The notes: generated from the sequence alone by a model not told the origin. 49,670 nucleotides of DNA from Treponema sp. (GCA_031281025.1 JAITFY010000115.1:1-49670); one strand, 5' to 3'. Positions 8,734 through 18,586 are shown, numbered from the stretch's first letter. A program made the numbers and translations.

Positions 8734-9849
8734 TTACCGTATACGCCGGGTTTCCTCGTCAATTACGTTTTCTATATCAAAAATTCTGTCTGCTCTGTTT
8801 CTAAATGTCCTAAAATAAAACCCGTCTATGTTTCTGCGATCTGAGTAAATGTAACTCTGTCTTTCCGAAAAAGTATAACCGGCGCCGACACCAAAAAATA
8901 CATTAAAACCATGATTGCGTAAAATTCTGTGCCTGTCTTCCTGCGCTTCCACTCCTGAGCCAAATGGGTATATAAAAAGATCTGTGTCGCCTACAATGGG
9001 GCGTACTTCCCTGTCCCAGCGGTTTGTATCGTTTGTAAACCATGTCATAGAGATATTGGGCATATTGGGGTGTCCCCAGCTGTGCGAAGCAAAATGCCAG
9101 CCCAGTTCTTTTAGCTTGTTTACAACTGCGATGGCATTTTCCTTTTCTTCCTCATAATCGGGCGCATCCAGTTCGTGCGTTCTGTATCCTAATACGCCTT
9201 CATAACCTGTAACTGCGATTATCCCTCTTGCACCACGTACAGAAAAGCCAGGATGTTTTTTTATGAATTCTTCCAGAGACGTTACAACATCAAGATCATA
9301 GGATATTTCGCCGCCATCATCGTTGTCTGTCCAAGCAGCTATATTGCCTCTTTTGTCGATTACGAGCTTATGTACACCGGCATATCTTCTTACAAAATCG
9401 TAATAGCTTAAATCGTCTATGGATAAAACCAAAGGTTTTTTTCCTTCTGGTATCAGTGGTTTTTGACTAACGACTCTTTTGATTCCATCTATATGGGAAA
9501 CAGAGTACAATTCATTAATGTCAACCAATACATAGTCGTTTATGTACAATTCGTACAGTATTTTTTTGTATTCGTCTGCTGTAACATACCATTCCAAAAA
9601 GTGATCTCTAAAACGGCTTCTAAAAGCAGTTTCCGGTCTTGCAACCAGCGGATGAAAAAAGATGTGGAGTATTCTTCCTTCGTAATGAACCATCACAGGC
9701 GGTTCTACCACAGGATATTGTACTGTTCCAATTCCAGTCTGGCCTGACTCATGTTCATGTAAACCGGTTTCGGGGGTGCTCTTTTTTGAAGCAACACAAG
9801 ATACCAATAAAAAGATCGATAAAAAGAAAAATATGTTTATTTTTTTCAT
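8734..9849 (-). CDS. Polysaccharide deacetylase-like lipoprotein
   Basis: MKKINIFFFLSIFLLVSC lipobox; PLVLSIDDLSYYD and HFASHSWGHPNM motifs; ORF extends upstream but the signal peptide sets the start. Confidence 0.7.
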   Translation of the reverse strand: MKKINIFFFLSIFLLVSCVASKKSTPETGLHEHESGQTGIGTVQYPVVEPPVMVHYEGRILHIFFHPLVARPETAFRSRFRDHFLEWYVTADEYKKILYELYINDYVLVDINELYSVSHIDGIKRVVSQKPLIPEGKKPLVLSIDDLSYYDFVRRYAGVHKLVIDKRGNIAAWTDNDDGGEISYDLDVVTSLEEFIKKHPGFSVRGARGIIAVTGYEGVLGYRTHELDAPDYEEEKENAIAVVNKLKELGWHFASHSWGHPNMPNISMTWFTNDTNRWDREVRPIVGDTDLFIYPFGSGVEAQEDRHRILRNHGFNVFFGVGAGYTFSERQSYIYSDRRNIDGFYFRTFRNRADRIFDIENVIDEETRRIR

Positions 9850-9949
9850 ATTAAAATAATATCTCAATAACCGTTTTTTGTCTTGATCCGGGTAAGCCTT
9901 GACCTCATTTTTATATTTTGGTATCTTATCCAAAGAAGGAAAATAAGTC

Positions 9950-10261
9950 ATGCCCACTTATGAATATGAATGTAAAAGCTGCTCGTTTAATTTTGAAGTT
10001 TTTCAGGCAATGAGCGATCCGCCTTTAAAAGAATGCCCCAAATGCAACAAGGAAATCCGCAGGCTTATTTTTGGCGGAGCTGGCGTTATTTTTAAAGGTT
10101 CAGGTTTTTATGTTACCGACAAGGGAGCCAAATCCGCTTCGTTGCAAAAATCTGAGGGCGCCAGCAGCGGCTCTCCATGCTCCACTTGTCCTTCTGGGGG
10201 TGAAGCCGGAAAGTGTCCAGCTGCTGCCGAAAAAGCAAAACCCGAATCTAAGTCGGCATAA
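9950..10261 (+). CDS. FmdB-family zinc ribbon protein
   Basis: MPTYEYECKSCSFNFEVFQAMSDPPLKECPKCN. Confidence 0.85.
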   Translation: MPTYEYECKSCSFNFEVFQAMSDPPLKECPKCNKEIRRLIFGGAGVIFKGSGFYVTDKGAKSASLQKSEGASSGSPCSTCPSGGEAGKCPAAAEKAKPESKSA

Positions 10262-10296
10262 ATGTTCTCAGGCAAACCTAAATCTATGGTGTAAAA

Positions 10297-10632
10297 TTGA
10301 AAAAGAAACCGCGTTTTTTTTGTGATAATTGCGCTCAGGAGGTAGGCAGCGAAGTAAAATCCTGCCCAAATTGCGGGCGTTATTTTGCCTCTGTTCGTTG
10401 TCCTTCCTGCGGTTATTCCAGCGAAGACAGAATGTTCAAAAACGGCTGCCCCATGTGCGGCTACTCATCCGCTCCGCCTCCCGCTTTCAATGCAAAAAAC
10501 CAAATCAAAAAAAATAGGCAGTTTTACCCAAAAAACATTCAATCAGAGCCAAAACCATTTGTAACTTTTATCGCTATTGGAATTGCATTACTTGCTATTA
10601 TTGCTCTTTTTTCCTATTTAATAACAAAGTAA
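10297..10632 (+). CDS. Zinc-ribbon membrane protein
   Basis: Multiple CxxC pairs plus C-terminal TM FVTFIAIGIALLAIIALFSYLI; TTG start. Confidence 0.6.
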   Translation: MKKKPRFFCDNCAQEVGSEVKSCPNCGRYFASVRCPSCGYSSEDRMFKNGCPMCGYSSAPPPAFNAKNQIKKNRQFYPKNIQSEPKPFVTFIAIGIALLAIIALFSYLITK

Positions 10633-10635
10633 ATT

Positions 10636-12882
10636 CTAAGAAATAACAGGAACTGTGACTAAAAACTGAATCCCCTTGCCGTTTTCGGAACGCAGCTTAA
10701 TTGAGCCTTTTATTTCTTTTAAGCGATCGCGGACAAGGTTTAAACCAATACCGCGGCCAGCATGCATTCCTTCGGTTTCCGAAGTGCTAAAACCAGGTGC
10801 AAATATTACTTTTGTCAATAAATCCTTGTTTCCTGCATTTTCTTTTTCGATTATTTTACGGCTTAATGCTTTTTCGCTGATTTTTTTATAATCCAGGCCA
10901 TTTCCGTCATCCGAAAGCCTTATAACAACATTGTTACGATCTTTTGACATATTGATCGACAGTTTGATTATACCGGCCTCTTTTTTGCCTTTTGCTTTCC
11001 GGTCATCTGGCATTTCTATACCATGCACTGCCGAATTACGGATAAGCTGCATGACAATTTCTTTAACAACGTGTTTAGGACATCTTTCGACAGCTTCATC
11101 ATCAACGTCATCTGCAATAAAGTCTATTAATTTGCCTTGATCATCAGCGGCTCTGGCTGCAGTTTTTTGAAAGGAATTCACCAGCACCTTTACATGTTGT
11201 CTATCGTCTACAGTGCTGCCAACATAGGTCTGCAATTTTTCTAATATTTCGCCAAAACCTTCTTTTTCGTAGAATATTTTTTCTATATCCATAGCCAGGT
11301 CCAGCATATCTGCAAACGGAATTTCTTCTTCTGCTTCGCGCAATTTTTTTATTTTTGATTCTAGATTATGTACTTTATTGCCAAAAACAGATAACCCTAA
11401 AATTACTGCATTGGATTTTATGGCATGTACGGATTGATATATTTTTACCAAAACTTCCTGTGTTGACAATGAATCGTTTTTCTGGGTTTGTTCGATTAAA
11501 GTGAATTCATATTCCATGTCATTCATGAAATCGCTAAACACACTTGGCTGAACTTTTATAAATTCAAAAACAGACTGCATTTCATCATGCCTGCGGGCTT
11601 CTTCTTCGGCCAGTTTTTTCTGCAGTTCCACTCTTGTTGTAATATCGTAGACTGTTACCAGAACAAATACTTCACCGCGTTCGCGTTCAATTGTATCAAA
11701 TGCACACTGGAAAACCTTTCTGTCTCCGGTACTTTTGTTAACATAATAAAGTTCTTCCAATGGATTAATATCATCCAGCATTTCTTTATCATAACTACGC
11801 TCGACAACCATTCTAAAGTATTCTCTTATGGAATCAAGATTGCTGGAAGTAACTGAATCTGCAATTATATCTGTAAATAATTTGCCTACAAGTTCAGTAT
11901 TCACCAGCATCTCTTCCAGATACCTTGAATAATGATCTTGAATAACATAATTTTTATCCATAAAGAAAAGACCAATCTGCATACTGTCTTTCATGGCGGC
12001 AATTTCATCACGTTCTGCAAGATGAGTCATGTCATATAAACTAATTAGAGTATCGCCCCTGTCTCCAGCCAATTTGTGCGATGTCACTTTAAAATATCGT
12101 TTTTGCGCGTCTAATGTAAATTCCCAATCTCCGGTATAATGTTCTTTTTCCTTTAACAATTTTCCTGCATATACCTTTAAGCTTCTTCCGGGAAAAAGAT
12201 CAATCAGGGGACGTCCCTGAACCAATGTATGATCACCTACATTGCCCAGCATAGCCAGAGTTTTACTTGCATAAATAATTTTATTATACTCATCTACAAT
12301 AGCAACATAATTTTCTGTAGTAGCAAGAAGATCCATAAATGACTGTTGATGTTGAGCAGCTTTATCAAGCTGTATTGTCGCAACACTGGTTAGTATCAGC
12401 ATAATTATGGAAGCAAACAAATAATAAGCCCAATTAATTAATAAAAATGACAAAAGTATACTTTGTCCGCCAATGGGAAAACCAAGCAGGATTAATAAAC
12501 CAATTAATATATGATTAAATACTATAAAACCCAGACTTCCGGCAAAATGTGAATATATACAGCTAATTGCAGTAATAATAAGACAGATAAAAAAGTAATG
12601 ATCAGCATGCCAACCATGTAAAATCATCAACAATGTATAATAAATTAATAAAACAAATGGAATGTTAAATGCCATTTTATAACGAAGTATCGATTTTCTA
12701 ATAATGGAAATAACAACAAACAGGGCTAAAAGCGTTAAGACTCCAAAAGCGTAATAATCTTTTTCTCTGTTATTTAACAGTGATTCAATAATGTATCCAG
12801 CGCCCAGAAAGACCACCAGCAAAATCGAAGCAGTGTTTGCAAGTCTTCTTATTTTTACCAGATTTGTTTTTTTTTCTGCCAT
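10636..12882 (-). CDS. Membrane sensor kinase with PAS region, Hpt-like segment and CheA-type ATPase
   Basis: Multiple N-terminal TM helices, PAS-like regions, Hpt-like VHAIKSNAVILGL, N-box QLIRNSAVHGIEMPDDR, G-box GRGIGLNLVRDRLKEIKGSIKLRSENGKG. Confidence 0.8.
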   Translation of the reverse strand: MAEKKTNLVKIRRLANTASILLVVFLGAGYIIESLLNNREKDYYAFGVLTLLALFVVISIIRKSILRYKMAFNIPFVLLIYYTLLMILHGWHADHYFFICLIITAISCIYSHFAGSLGFIVFNHILIGLLILLGFPIGGQSILLSFLLINWAYYLFASIIMLILTSVATIQLDKAAQHQQSFMDLLATTENYVAIVDEYNKIIYASKTLAMLGNVGDHTLVQGRPLIDLFPGRSLKVYAGKLLKEKEHYTGDWEFTLDAQKRYFKVTSHKLAGDRGDTLISLYDMTHLAERDEIAAMKDSMQIGLFFMDKNYVIQDHYSRYLEEMLVNTELVGKLFTDIIADSVTSSNLDSIREYFRMVVERSYDKEMLDDINPLEELYYVNKSTGDRKVFQCAFDTIERERGEVFVLVTVYDITTRVELQKKLAEEEARRHDEMQSVFEFIKVQPSVFSDFMNDMEYEFTLIEQTQKNDSLSTQEVLVKIYQSVHAIKSNAVILGLSVFGNKVHNLESKIKKLREAEEEIPFADMLDLAMDIEKIFYEKEGFGEILEKLQTYVGSTVDDRQHVKVLVNSFQKTAARAADDQGKLIDFIADDVDDEAVERCPKHVVKEIVMQLIRNSAVHGIEMPDDRKAKGKKEAGIIKLSINMSKDRNNVVIRLSDDGNGLDYKKISEKALSRKIIEKENAGNKDLLTKVIFAPGFSTSETEGMHAGRGIGLNLVRDRLKEIKGSIKLRSENGKGIQFLVTVPVIS

Positions 12883-12895
12883 AATTATACCATCC

Positions 12896-13858
12896 TTAAA
12901 GAGCTGAAAGCTCGCCTATTGGATAGGATAAACCTTCTGGCACTACAAATTGTATTGCGTGGTTGACTACATTCAAGTTGATGTTAGTATCCTGAATATA
13001 CTCGTTATCCATCTGCATCCACATTTGATCGCTGGAATGAACAGTTATTCTTTTCCCCTGAACAAAAATACAATTTTTAGGACGTTTTCCTGCACAATAT
13101 TTTCTTATGGAAAAAAGTGTTTTTATGGGATTTGATGCCTTAATTAGGGCGATATCCAAAAGCCCATCAACAGGCGACGCATGTGAAACACCTGTTCTTT
13201 TTCCGTTAAAGTACGGACTGTTTGCAATGTGAATAAAACTGTAATTTCCCGAGTATTCTATATTATCAATTACAACATTGTACTTTTTGGCGGCATATTT
13301 TTTATTAAATGCCAAAATTATATTACTAAAGAAAGATAATAGTTTTGAAAATACAGCAAAACTGTTCATGTTTAAATTAGATTTAAGCTCTTTTATTTTT
13401 TTTGATACGGCAGTATTCATCCCTATACTACAGGAACTTAACGCGTAATTTACTCCCCATCTGATTATGTCCGTTGGAAGCGCATCAGAATTTATCAGAG
13501 TTTTAACATCTTTAAAACCATCCGCTTTTTCACCCCCGAAGATTTTAAGGAAATCATCTGTATCTCCGTATGGAATCGTCGCAAGCTGCATGTTGGGAAA
13601 AAGGGCTACAGTATTTAAACAATCAAAAAATATTTCTTCTCCGCCAACTGCATATATCCTGACAATATCACCGGGTTTGGCCTTTTCCGCTTCTTCCTGA
13701 ATTATAACAATAGCATTTCTTCTGTAACGTGAAAATTGAACCGAAAAATCCACCATTTCCTGAGTTCTAAAATATTGACCAATGGTGTCAATAATAGCAT
13801 CCATTTTCCATTGTTGTGAATAAAAAGCCTTTGGATCAAACAGGAAAACATGCTTCAT
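12896..13858 (-). CDS. Divergent diacylglycerol/sphingosine kinase-fold protein
   Basis: AVGGEEIFFDCLN (GGDGT position), IPYGDTDDFLKIFG (GTxNDFA position), ANSPYFNGKRTGVSHASPVDGLLDIALI, MDNEY. Confidence 0.7.
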   Translation of the reverse strand: MKHVFLFDPKAFYSQQWKMDAIIDTIGQYFRTQEMVDFSVQFSRYRRNAIVIIQEEAEKAKPGDIVRIYAVGGEEIFFDCLNTVALFPNMQLATIPYGDTDDFLKIFGGEKADGFKDVKTLINSDALPTDIIRWGVNYALSSCSIGMNTAVSKKIKELKSNLNMNSFAVFSKLLSFFSNIILAFNKKYAAKKYNVVIDNIEYSGNYSFIHIANSPYFNGKRTGVSHASPVDGLLDIALIKASNPIKTLFSIRKYCAGKRPKNCIFVQGKRITVHSSDQMWMQMDNEYIQDTNINLNVVNHAIQFVVPEGLSYPIGELSAL

Positions 13859-13874
13859 TGATTTCTCCTGATTA

Positions 13875-14360
13875 TTATGTGTTTTCCACTTCTATTGCTA
13901 CCATCAGATGAAAAACATCATTATCAAATACCTTATGTGGAATACAGAGAACACGCGTTTGCTTGCCCGGCCATGTTATTGAGTATTCCTTTCCTTTGAC
14001 AATAGTCGGAATAGAAATTACGATCTTGTCTCCATTCGGCACTTTTGGTTTGATGTTTCCAGAAATGATATTGTTTATTTCGCCAATCGCGTCGACTACA
14101 TCTGCGTCGATTTCTGTATGCGTATCTCCGGTAAGCAAACCTGTTATTTTAGTCGCTAATTCAGTCTTCATGGAAATAATAACCGCGCCTTTTACCGCTC
14201 CGGAAAGACCGATTATAACCGAAATATCCCAATCAACATCATCTTCTGTGTCCAGAAAATGCGGATGTCTGGGAGTTACCTCTATGCCAACAAACTCTCT
14301 AAAAGTATTGATGCAAACGTCGACCACTGGTTCAATGTATTCTTGTAATTCTACTATCAT
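13875..14360 (-). CDS. CheX-like chemotaxis phosphatase
   Basis: DAIGEINNIISGNIK (ExxN motif) and overall CheX-like size. Confidence 0.75.
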   Translation of the reverse strand: MIVELQEYIEPVVDVCINTFREFVGIEVTPRHPHFLDTEDDVDWDISVIIGLSGAVKGAVIISMKTELATKITGLLTGDTHTEIDADVVDAIGEINNIISGNIKPKVPNGDKIVISIPTIVKGKEYSITWPGKQTRVLCIPHKVFDNDVFHLMVAIEVENT

Positions 14361-14362
14361 TT

Positions 14363-14749
14363 TTATATCCTGAATAAACGTAATTTTGCTAATTTGCTTT
14401 TAAATAAATCCAGCTTGATTGGTTTTGTTATATAATCAGTGGCTCCGTGTTTTAACGCTTCGATAACATTAAACTTGGCCGCTTCACTGGTTACCATTAT
14501 TATGGGCAAATCTTTATATTGCTCCATTGCCCTCACCTGCTTTAGAAATTCAATTCCCGATAATCTTGGCATATTCCAGTCGAGCAGCACAAGATCAACC
14601 GTTTGAGCATAAAGGAGCGATAATGCCTCCTCACCATCCTTGGCTTCAATAAAGAAACATGTTGTGTCCACATTCGAAAAGACACCTTTTACAGTGTTTC
14701 TCATAATTCTGGAATCGTCAACTATTAGTATTGTAACACCCGCAGACAT
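14363..14749 (-). CDS. CheY-like response regulator
   Basis: ILIVDDSRIMRNTVK, DLVLLDWNMPRLSG, IIMVTSEAAKFN, TDYITKPI. Confidence 0.9.
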   Translation of the reverse strand: MSAGVTILIVDDSRIMRNTVKGVFSNVDTTCFFIEAKDGEEALSLLYAQTVDLVLLDWNMPRLSGIEFLKQVRAMEQYKDLPIIMVTSEAAKFNVIEALKHGATDYITKPIKLDLFKSKLAKLRLFRI

Positions 14750-14806
14750 TTAATCTCCTTTATATATTAATGATAACACACAATGAAAAAAAAAGAAAGT
14801 GTTTTT

Positions 14807-16378
14807 TTAATTTTTTTGTGATTTTTCTAGCCGCCATGAAATAGTCCAATTCCACTTCTCCGGAAAATCAAGAGAAGCAGCTCTTAAACTCAACCTCCCC
14901 TGTTTAAAACGAATTGCCATAGATATGGAAAAATCCCAAATGTCCTCTTTTTCCGGAAAAAAAGCTGCTCCAATTCTTGATCTAAACTGATAGTTTTGCG
15001 GCGACCAATACAATTCGCAATTTGCCGCAAAGCTGTCCCTGTGAAATGAATTATCAAAAGGGATTGGATACAGATATGGGGAAAACCCGGATGTTCCTTT
15101 AATTGTCCCTGTAAAGGTCATCCTGAGAGGGCTGTTTGTAGTTAAACCATTGATATTAAACCCAAAAGAGCCCGAATAACTATCGCTAATTTGTAATGGG
15201 TTCACCGCATTTCTATCCGCAGAAAGGGAAATCCTTGTAAATCTAATTGGAAAGCTGGCAGCAGTCCGGTTAGCCGGGACTGCCGGAAAACGGTAATAAA
15301 ATCCGGTTGAACTTCGATTAAACTCCTCGCCAAAACCGTTTGAGCGCAATACCGTATTTAACCTTAACAGCGAAGTTGATCTGCCTCTCCATTCGATTTT
15401 GGCTGCGTTTCGGAAACCTTCGCTAAGGTTTACTCCGTCTCTGTTTACGAACCGCCCTCCGGCTCCATCGGCGGCAAAAGAAACAGCCAATGGACGCGCC
15501 CTCCTTCCTGCGGACAAAAGCGGTGTAAAAGTGACACCCAAATTACAGTAAATATCCTCTCCCCAGCCAAAAGTTTCCGACAAGGCAAAATCCGAACTTA
15601 AAGCGAAAGCCGGATTGGCAAAATGTAAACCGGCGGCATACAGATGGAACTCCCGCTCAGGAAGGCGCGGCGGGTCGGAAAACCATGTTGTGATTCTTGT
15701 AACAGGAAGCGTTCTGCTGGTATAAAAACCTTCCAACAGCAGACTATTTGAATAAGCCGGATTTGTCTTATTGGAAAAGACAAAGTTCAATCCGCCCGAA
15801 AAAGCAGGAGCTATATCTTCCACTTGAGTTTGAGCGCAGACAAAACTCCTTAGTTTGACACTTGGGTGCAAATCCAAAAACGGGCTGGACAAGTACAGGT
15901 AAACTTCATCTTCTCTGGTACTAGAGGAGGTTATTCGCAAGTCGGCCATTAGAGGTCTGTGGTTTTCTGCATATGGCGGCGAGCGAAGCCATACATTACG
16001 GATTCTTGCCGGCAGCCCCCATTCATCAATCACGCCATAAAGCAAACGTGAACCGGTTGGCCTGTGATACAAACCTCCCGTAAAATGGGTAATCGCTTTT
16101 TCGGGTTCCCCCCAGGGCGGATTCCATTGATACGTTTCAAGATCGAATTTCATTGGACGTCTGTCAAGAATCTGGGTACGCATCATTAATCCAGCAGGGA
16201 GTAAATGCAGCCGGAATTCCCCCCGGTTATGAACATTCCTGTTTTCCTCCCACGATCCGCTCCAGAGCAAATTCCAGTTAAAAAGGGGCTGAGCCGGTTT
16301 CTCCGGCGTTTTTGCCTGACCACTTGCCAAAATAGCCAGGCCGCACAAAAAGGCGGCAATTAAAATTGGTTTTTTCAT
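14807..16378 (-). CDS. Secreted/outer-membrane-like protein, unknown function
   Basis: Signal peptide MKKPILIAAFLCGLAILASGQA; aromatic, beta-rich repeated composition. Confidence 0.55.
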   Translation of the reverse strand: MKKPILIAAFLCGLAILASGQAKTPEKPAQPLFNWNLLWSGSWEENRNVHNRGEFRLHLLPAGLMMRTQILDRRPMKFDLETYQWNPPWGEPEKAITHFTGGLYHRPTGSRLLYGVIDEWGLPARIRNVWLRSPPYAENHRPLMADLRITSSSTREDEVYLYLSSPFLDLHPSVKLRSFVCAQTQVEDIAPAFSGGLNFVFSNKTNPAYSNSLLLEGFYTSRTLPVTRITTWFSDPPRLPEREFHLYAAGLHFANPAFALSSDFALSETFGWGEDIYCNLGVTFTPLLSAGRRARPLAVSFAADGAGGRFVNRDGVNLSEGFRNAAKIEWRGRSTSLLRLNTVLRSNGFGEEFNRSSTGFYYRFPAVPANRTAASFPIRFTRISLSADRNAVNPLQISDSYSGSFGFNINGLTTNSPLRMTFTGTIKGTSGFSPYLYPIPFDNSFHRDSFAANCELYWSPQNYQFRSRIGAAFFPEKEDIWDFSISMAIRFKQGRLSLRAASLDFPEKWNWTISWRLEKSQKN

Positions 16379-16382
16379 ACCC

Positions 16383-16420
16383 TATATATGGGGTGCACAT
16401 GCGTGGCGCTTGACCGAAAA
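16383..16420 (-). promoter_or_regulatory. Promoter-like motif TTTTCGGTCAAGC...GCCAC...CCCATATATA
   Basis: Reverse complement of 16383-16420; matched by a second copy at 49207-49245, also upstream of an ATG. Confidence 0.5.
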
Positions 16421-16513
16421 GCAGAAATATTTACAAAAAGTTTACCTGGGAATCCATTGGATGGGGTTTAGCGTGTATTGATCTAGTGCAACAATCATTT
16501 TATCATTAAAAAC

Positions 16514-18541
16514 ATGGATTTGGAACAAGAAGAAGCGCTGTATGAATTTCTGGAAAATGTAACCGAGCCTTTTACTTTGGATGATATTACCCTCTATGTG
16601 CAGATCACAGGGAAAAAACGTAATAGAAAGCTGGCAGCAGAGATTGGCAATTATCTGGAATTACGAAAAATTGCGTTCAGGCAGGATAACCGCCATTGGG
16701 TTTCCAGGCGAACGTGTTTTGAATCTGCTGTTTTTACGATTACTCCTTCCAGACTGGAATTGCTTAACGGTATACTGATTCCAGGCCACCGGTGTATTCC
16801 ATTTGCGAATCCTTTAATAATGCCTCACCGGTATAAGTTTTTCTGGAAGGGAAAACCTGTGCCGGTAACAACTACAGAAGCTCCGCCCGAAGAACTGTAT
16901 CCCTATTACTGTCTTTTTGGAGAGGAATTTGCTCCACAGTATATTGCCAGAGATAATCCGGAAAATGAAGAAGCATTTAATGCAGACCCGTACGAAGATC
17001 CGCCGGAAGTTTCGATTCATACTATGGACATGCGTTTAATCTACAGAGAGAGTGCTTTTGTTCCGGGTGATCGTTTTGTTGTTCGTACTTTAAACTGGAA
17101 AGAATGCAGTTTTGAATTGACAAAAGCAGGAAGGGAAAAATGGCCTCATGCCGAATTGGATAAATGGCTTGAAGTTGCCGAAAATGGTTTTGAGGACAGC
17201 TTTGCTTTTCTTGGACCCGGAGCCAGCATGGAAGAACAGTTTGCTTTTGCATACTGGTATGGCGGTAAACGAATGAGAGAAATCCCTTCTTATTCACTTG
17301 AAGAATTTATTTTTGAAAAAACCAATCGTGTAGATACTGTGCCTTACGGTATTGAGACACGCTGCTGGTTTGCAGGAAAAGAAATTCCAGACGAAAAAGC
17401 CTTGCAGAATATTTCTGTTCCGCCGGACATAACTTTTATAGAAAGTCTTTTATTAAATATTGGTATTCCTGTTTCGGAATTTGTCATTCTTGCATATATC
17501 AAAGATGCATTTTTCCGTAATGATAACGATGTAGAAAGTATTATTAACCGCCTTGCTCCGCCTGTTGTGAATGTTAATGAAGCCGAACGGGAATTGTTAA
17601 TAGAGTTTATTTTAGAAAACATGGAAGAATTTTATCAGGGTTACTCTCCATTTATAGATCGAAATACCGGACTTCTAAGACAGCGTGTTGCGGAATTACA
17701 TACTGCAGTTATTGAACTTTCTGTTAAGCTTCAGAATGAGCTTTTGCAAAATGGAAAAATCGAAGCGCAAACAGAATTTGCGGCATGGCTGCCTAAACAT
17801 ACATTTATCGTACTTTCCCAGATACAGGGACATGCGGCAGCTTTACTTGAAGATCTTGCATTTGATGAATCTCCCCCGGAATCCGATGTTATTGCTATGG
17901 ATAATTCATTGGACAGTATGATCGACACATATGCTGATATTAAAGAGCTTATACGCACCGGTATGGAAAATTTTAGACGGAGTAATCTTACCGTAATTCA
18001 CGGCGGCAAGACATCAAACTGGCGTGGACAGTTATGGCGGATGATACAAATAAGCATTGTAAGTCTTGATGTCTGGCGGCGGGCGATCATTTCGCATGAA
18101 TGCACAATGGAAGAACTTCATCAATTAATACGCATTGGAATGGACTGGAGCGGAAGCCTGCGTTTCCGTTTTTACTGCGAAACTCCAGGCGGCGGCAAAG
18201 AATATCTGCATGATAAAATCAAGTTGGGTGACATTAATTTTCGCGGCAAAAAAGAAATTGTTTATGAATACGCAAAATGGACTGTAAAAGTTATTATTAT
18301 GTCTTCGTATCAGCCTGCAAATATAGAAAAAACCCGCTTTATTGCAGGAGACGGCGCAGCTCCTCCCGAAAATCTCGATGGACCGCGGCATTTTAAAAGA
18401 CTGCAAGCTGTGCAGCATATTTCAAAACAAATACCTCAGCCAGAATTTGGATTGGAGTTTGTACCAGACGTTTTTAATCTGGAAAAGATGAATCATAAGC
18501 TGCATGAGTTCTTCCCTGGCATTACTGTTGACACAAATTAA
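16514..18541 (+). CDS. Conserved hypothetical protein with N-terminal winged-helix-like region and C-terminal pRiA4b ORF-3-like segment
   Basis: YEFLENVTEPFTLDDITLYVQ...NYLELRKIAFRQDNRHWVSR; DVWRRAIISHECTMEELHQLIRIGMDWSGSLRFRFYC. Confidence 0.5.
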   Translation: MDLEQEEALYEFLENVTEPFTLDDITLYVQITGKKRNRKLAAEIGNYLELRKIAFRQDNRHWVSRRTCFESAVFTITPSRLELLNGILIPGHRCIPFANPLIMPHRYKFFWKGKPVPVTTTEAPPEELYPYYCLFGEEFAPQYIARDNPENEEAFNADPYEDPPEVSIHTMDMRLIYRESAFVPGDRFVVRTLNWKECSFELTKAGREKWPHAELDKWLEVAENGFEDSFAFLGPGASMEEQFAFAYWYGGKRMREIPSYSLEEFIFEKTNRVDTVPYGIETRCWFAGKEIPDEKALQNISVPPDITFIESLLLNIGIPVSEFVILAYIKDAFFRNDNDVESIINRLAPPVVNVNEAERELLIEFILENMEEFYQGYSPFIDRNTGLLRQRVAELHTAVIELSVKLQNELLQNGKIEAQTEFAAWLPKHTFIVLSQIQGHAAALLEDLAFDESPPESDVIAMDNSLDSMIDTYADIKELIRTGMENFRRSNLTVIHGGKTSNWRGQLWRMIQISIVSLDVWRRAIISHECTMEELHQLIRIGMDWSGSLRFRFYCETPGGGKEYLHDKIKLGDINFRGKKEIVYEYAKWTVKVIIMSSYQPANIEKTRFIAGDGAAPPENLDGPRHFKRLQAVQHISKQIPQPEFGLEFVPDVFNLEKMNHKLHEFFPGITVDTN

Positions 18542-18557
18542 AATATTATTATATAAT
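18528..18557 (+). promoter_or_regulatory. Sigma70-like promoter
   Basis: TTGACA (18528-18533), 18-bp spacer, TATAAT (18552-18557); precedes RBS aaaggag and the lipoprotein ATG at 18587. Confidence 0.65.
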
Positions 18558-18586
18558 GCCTGTAAAAGACAACAAAGGAGAGTTTT

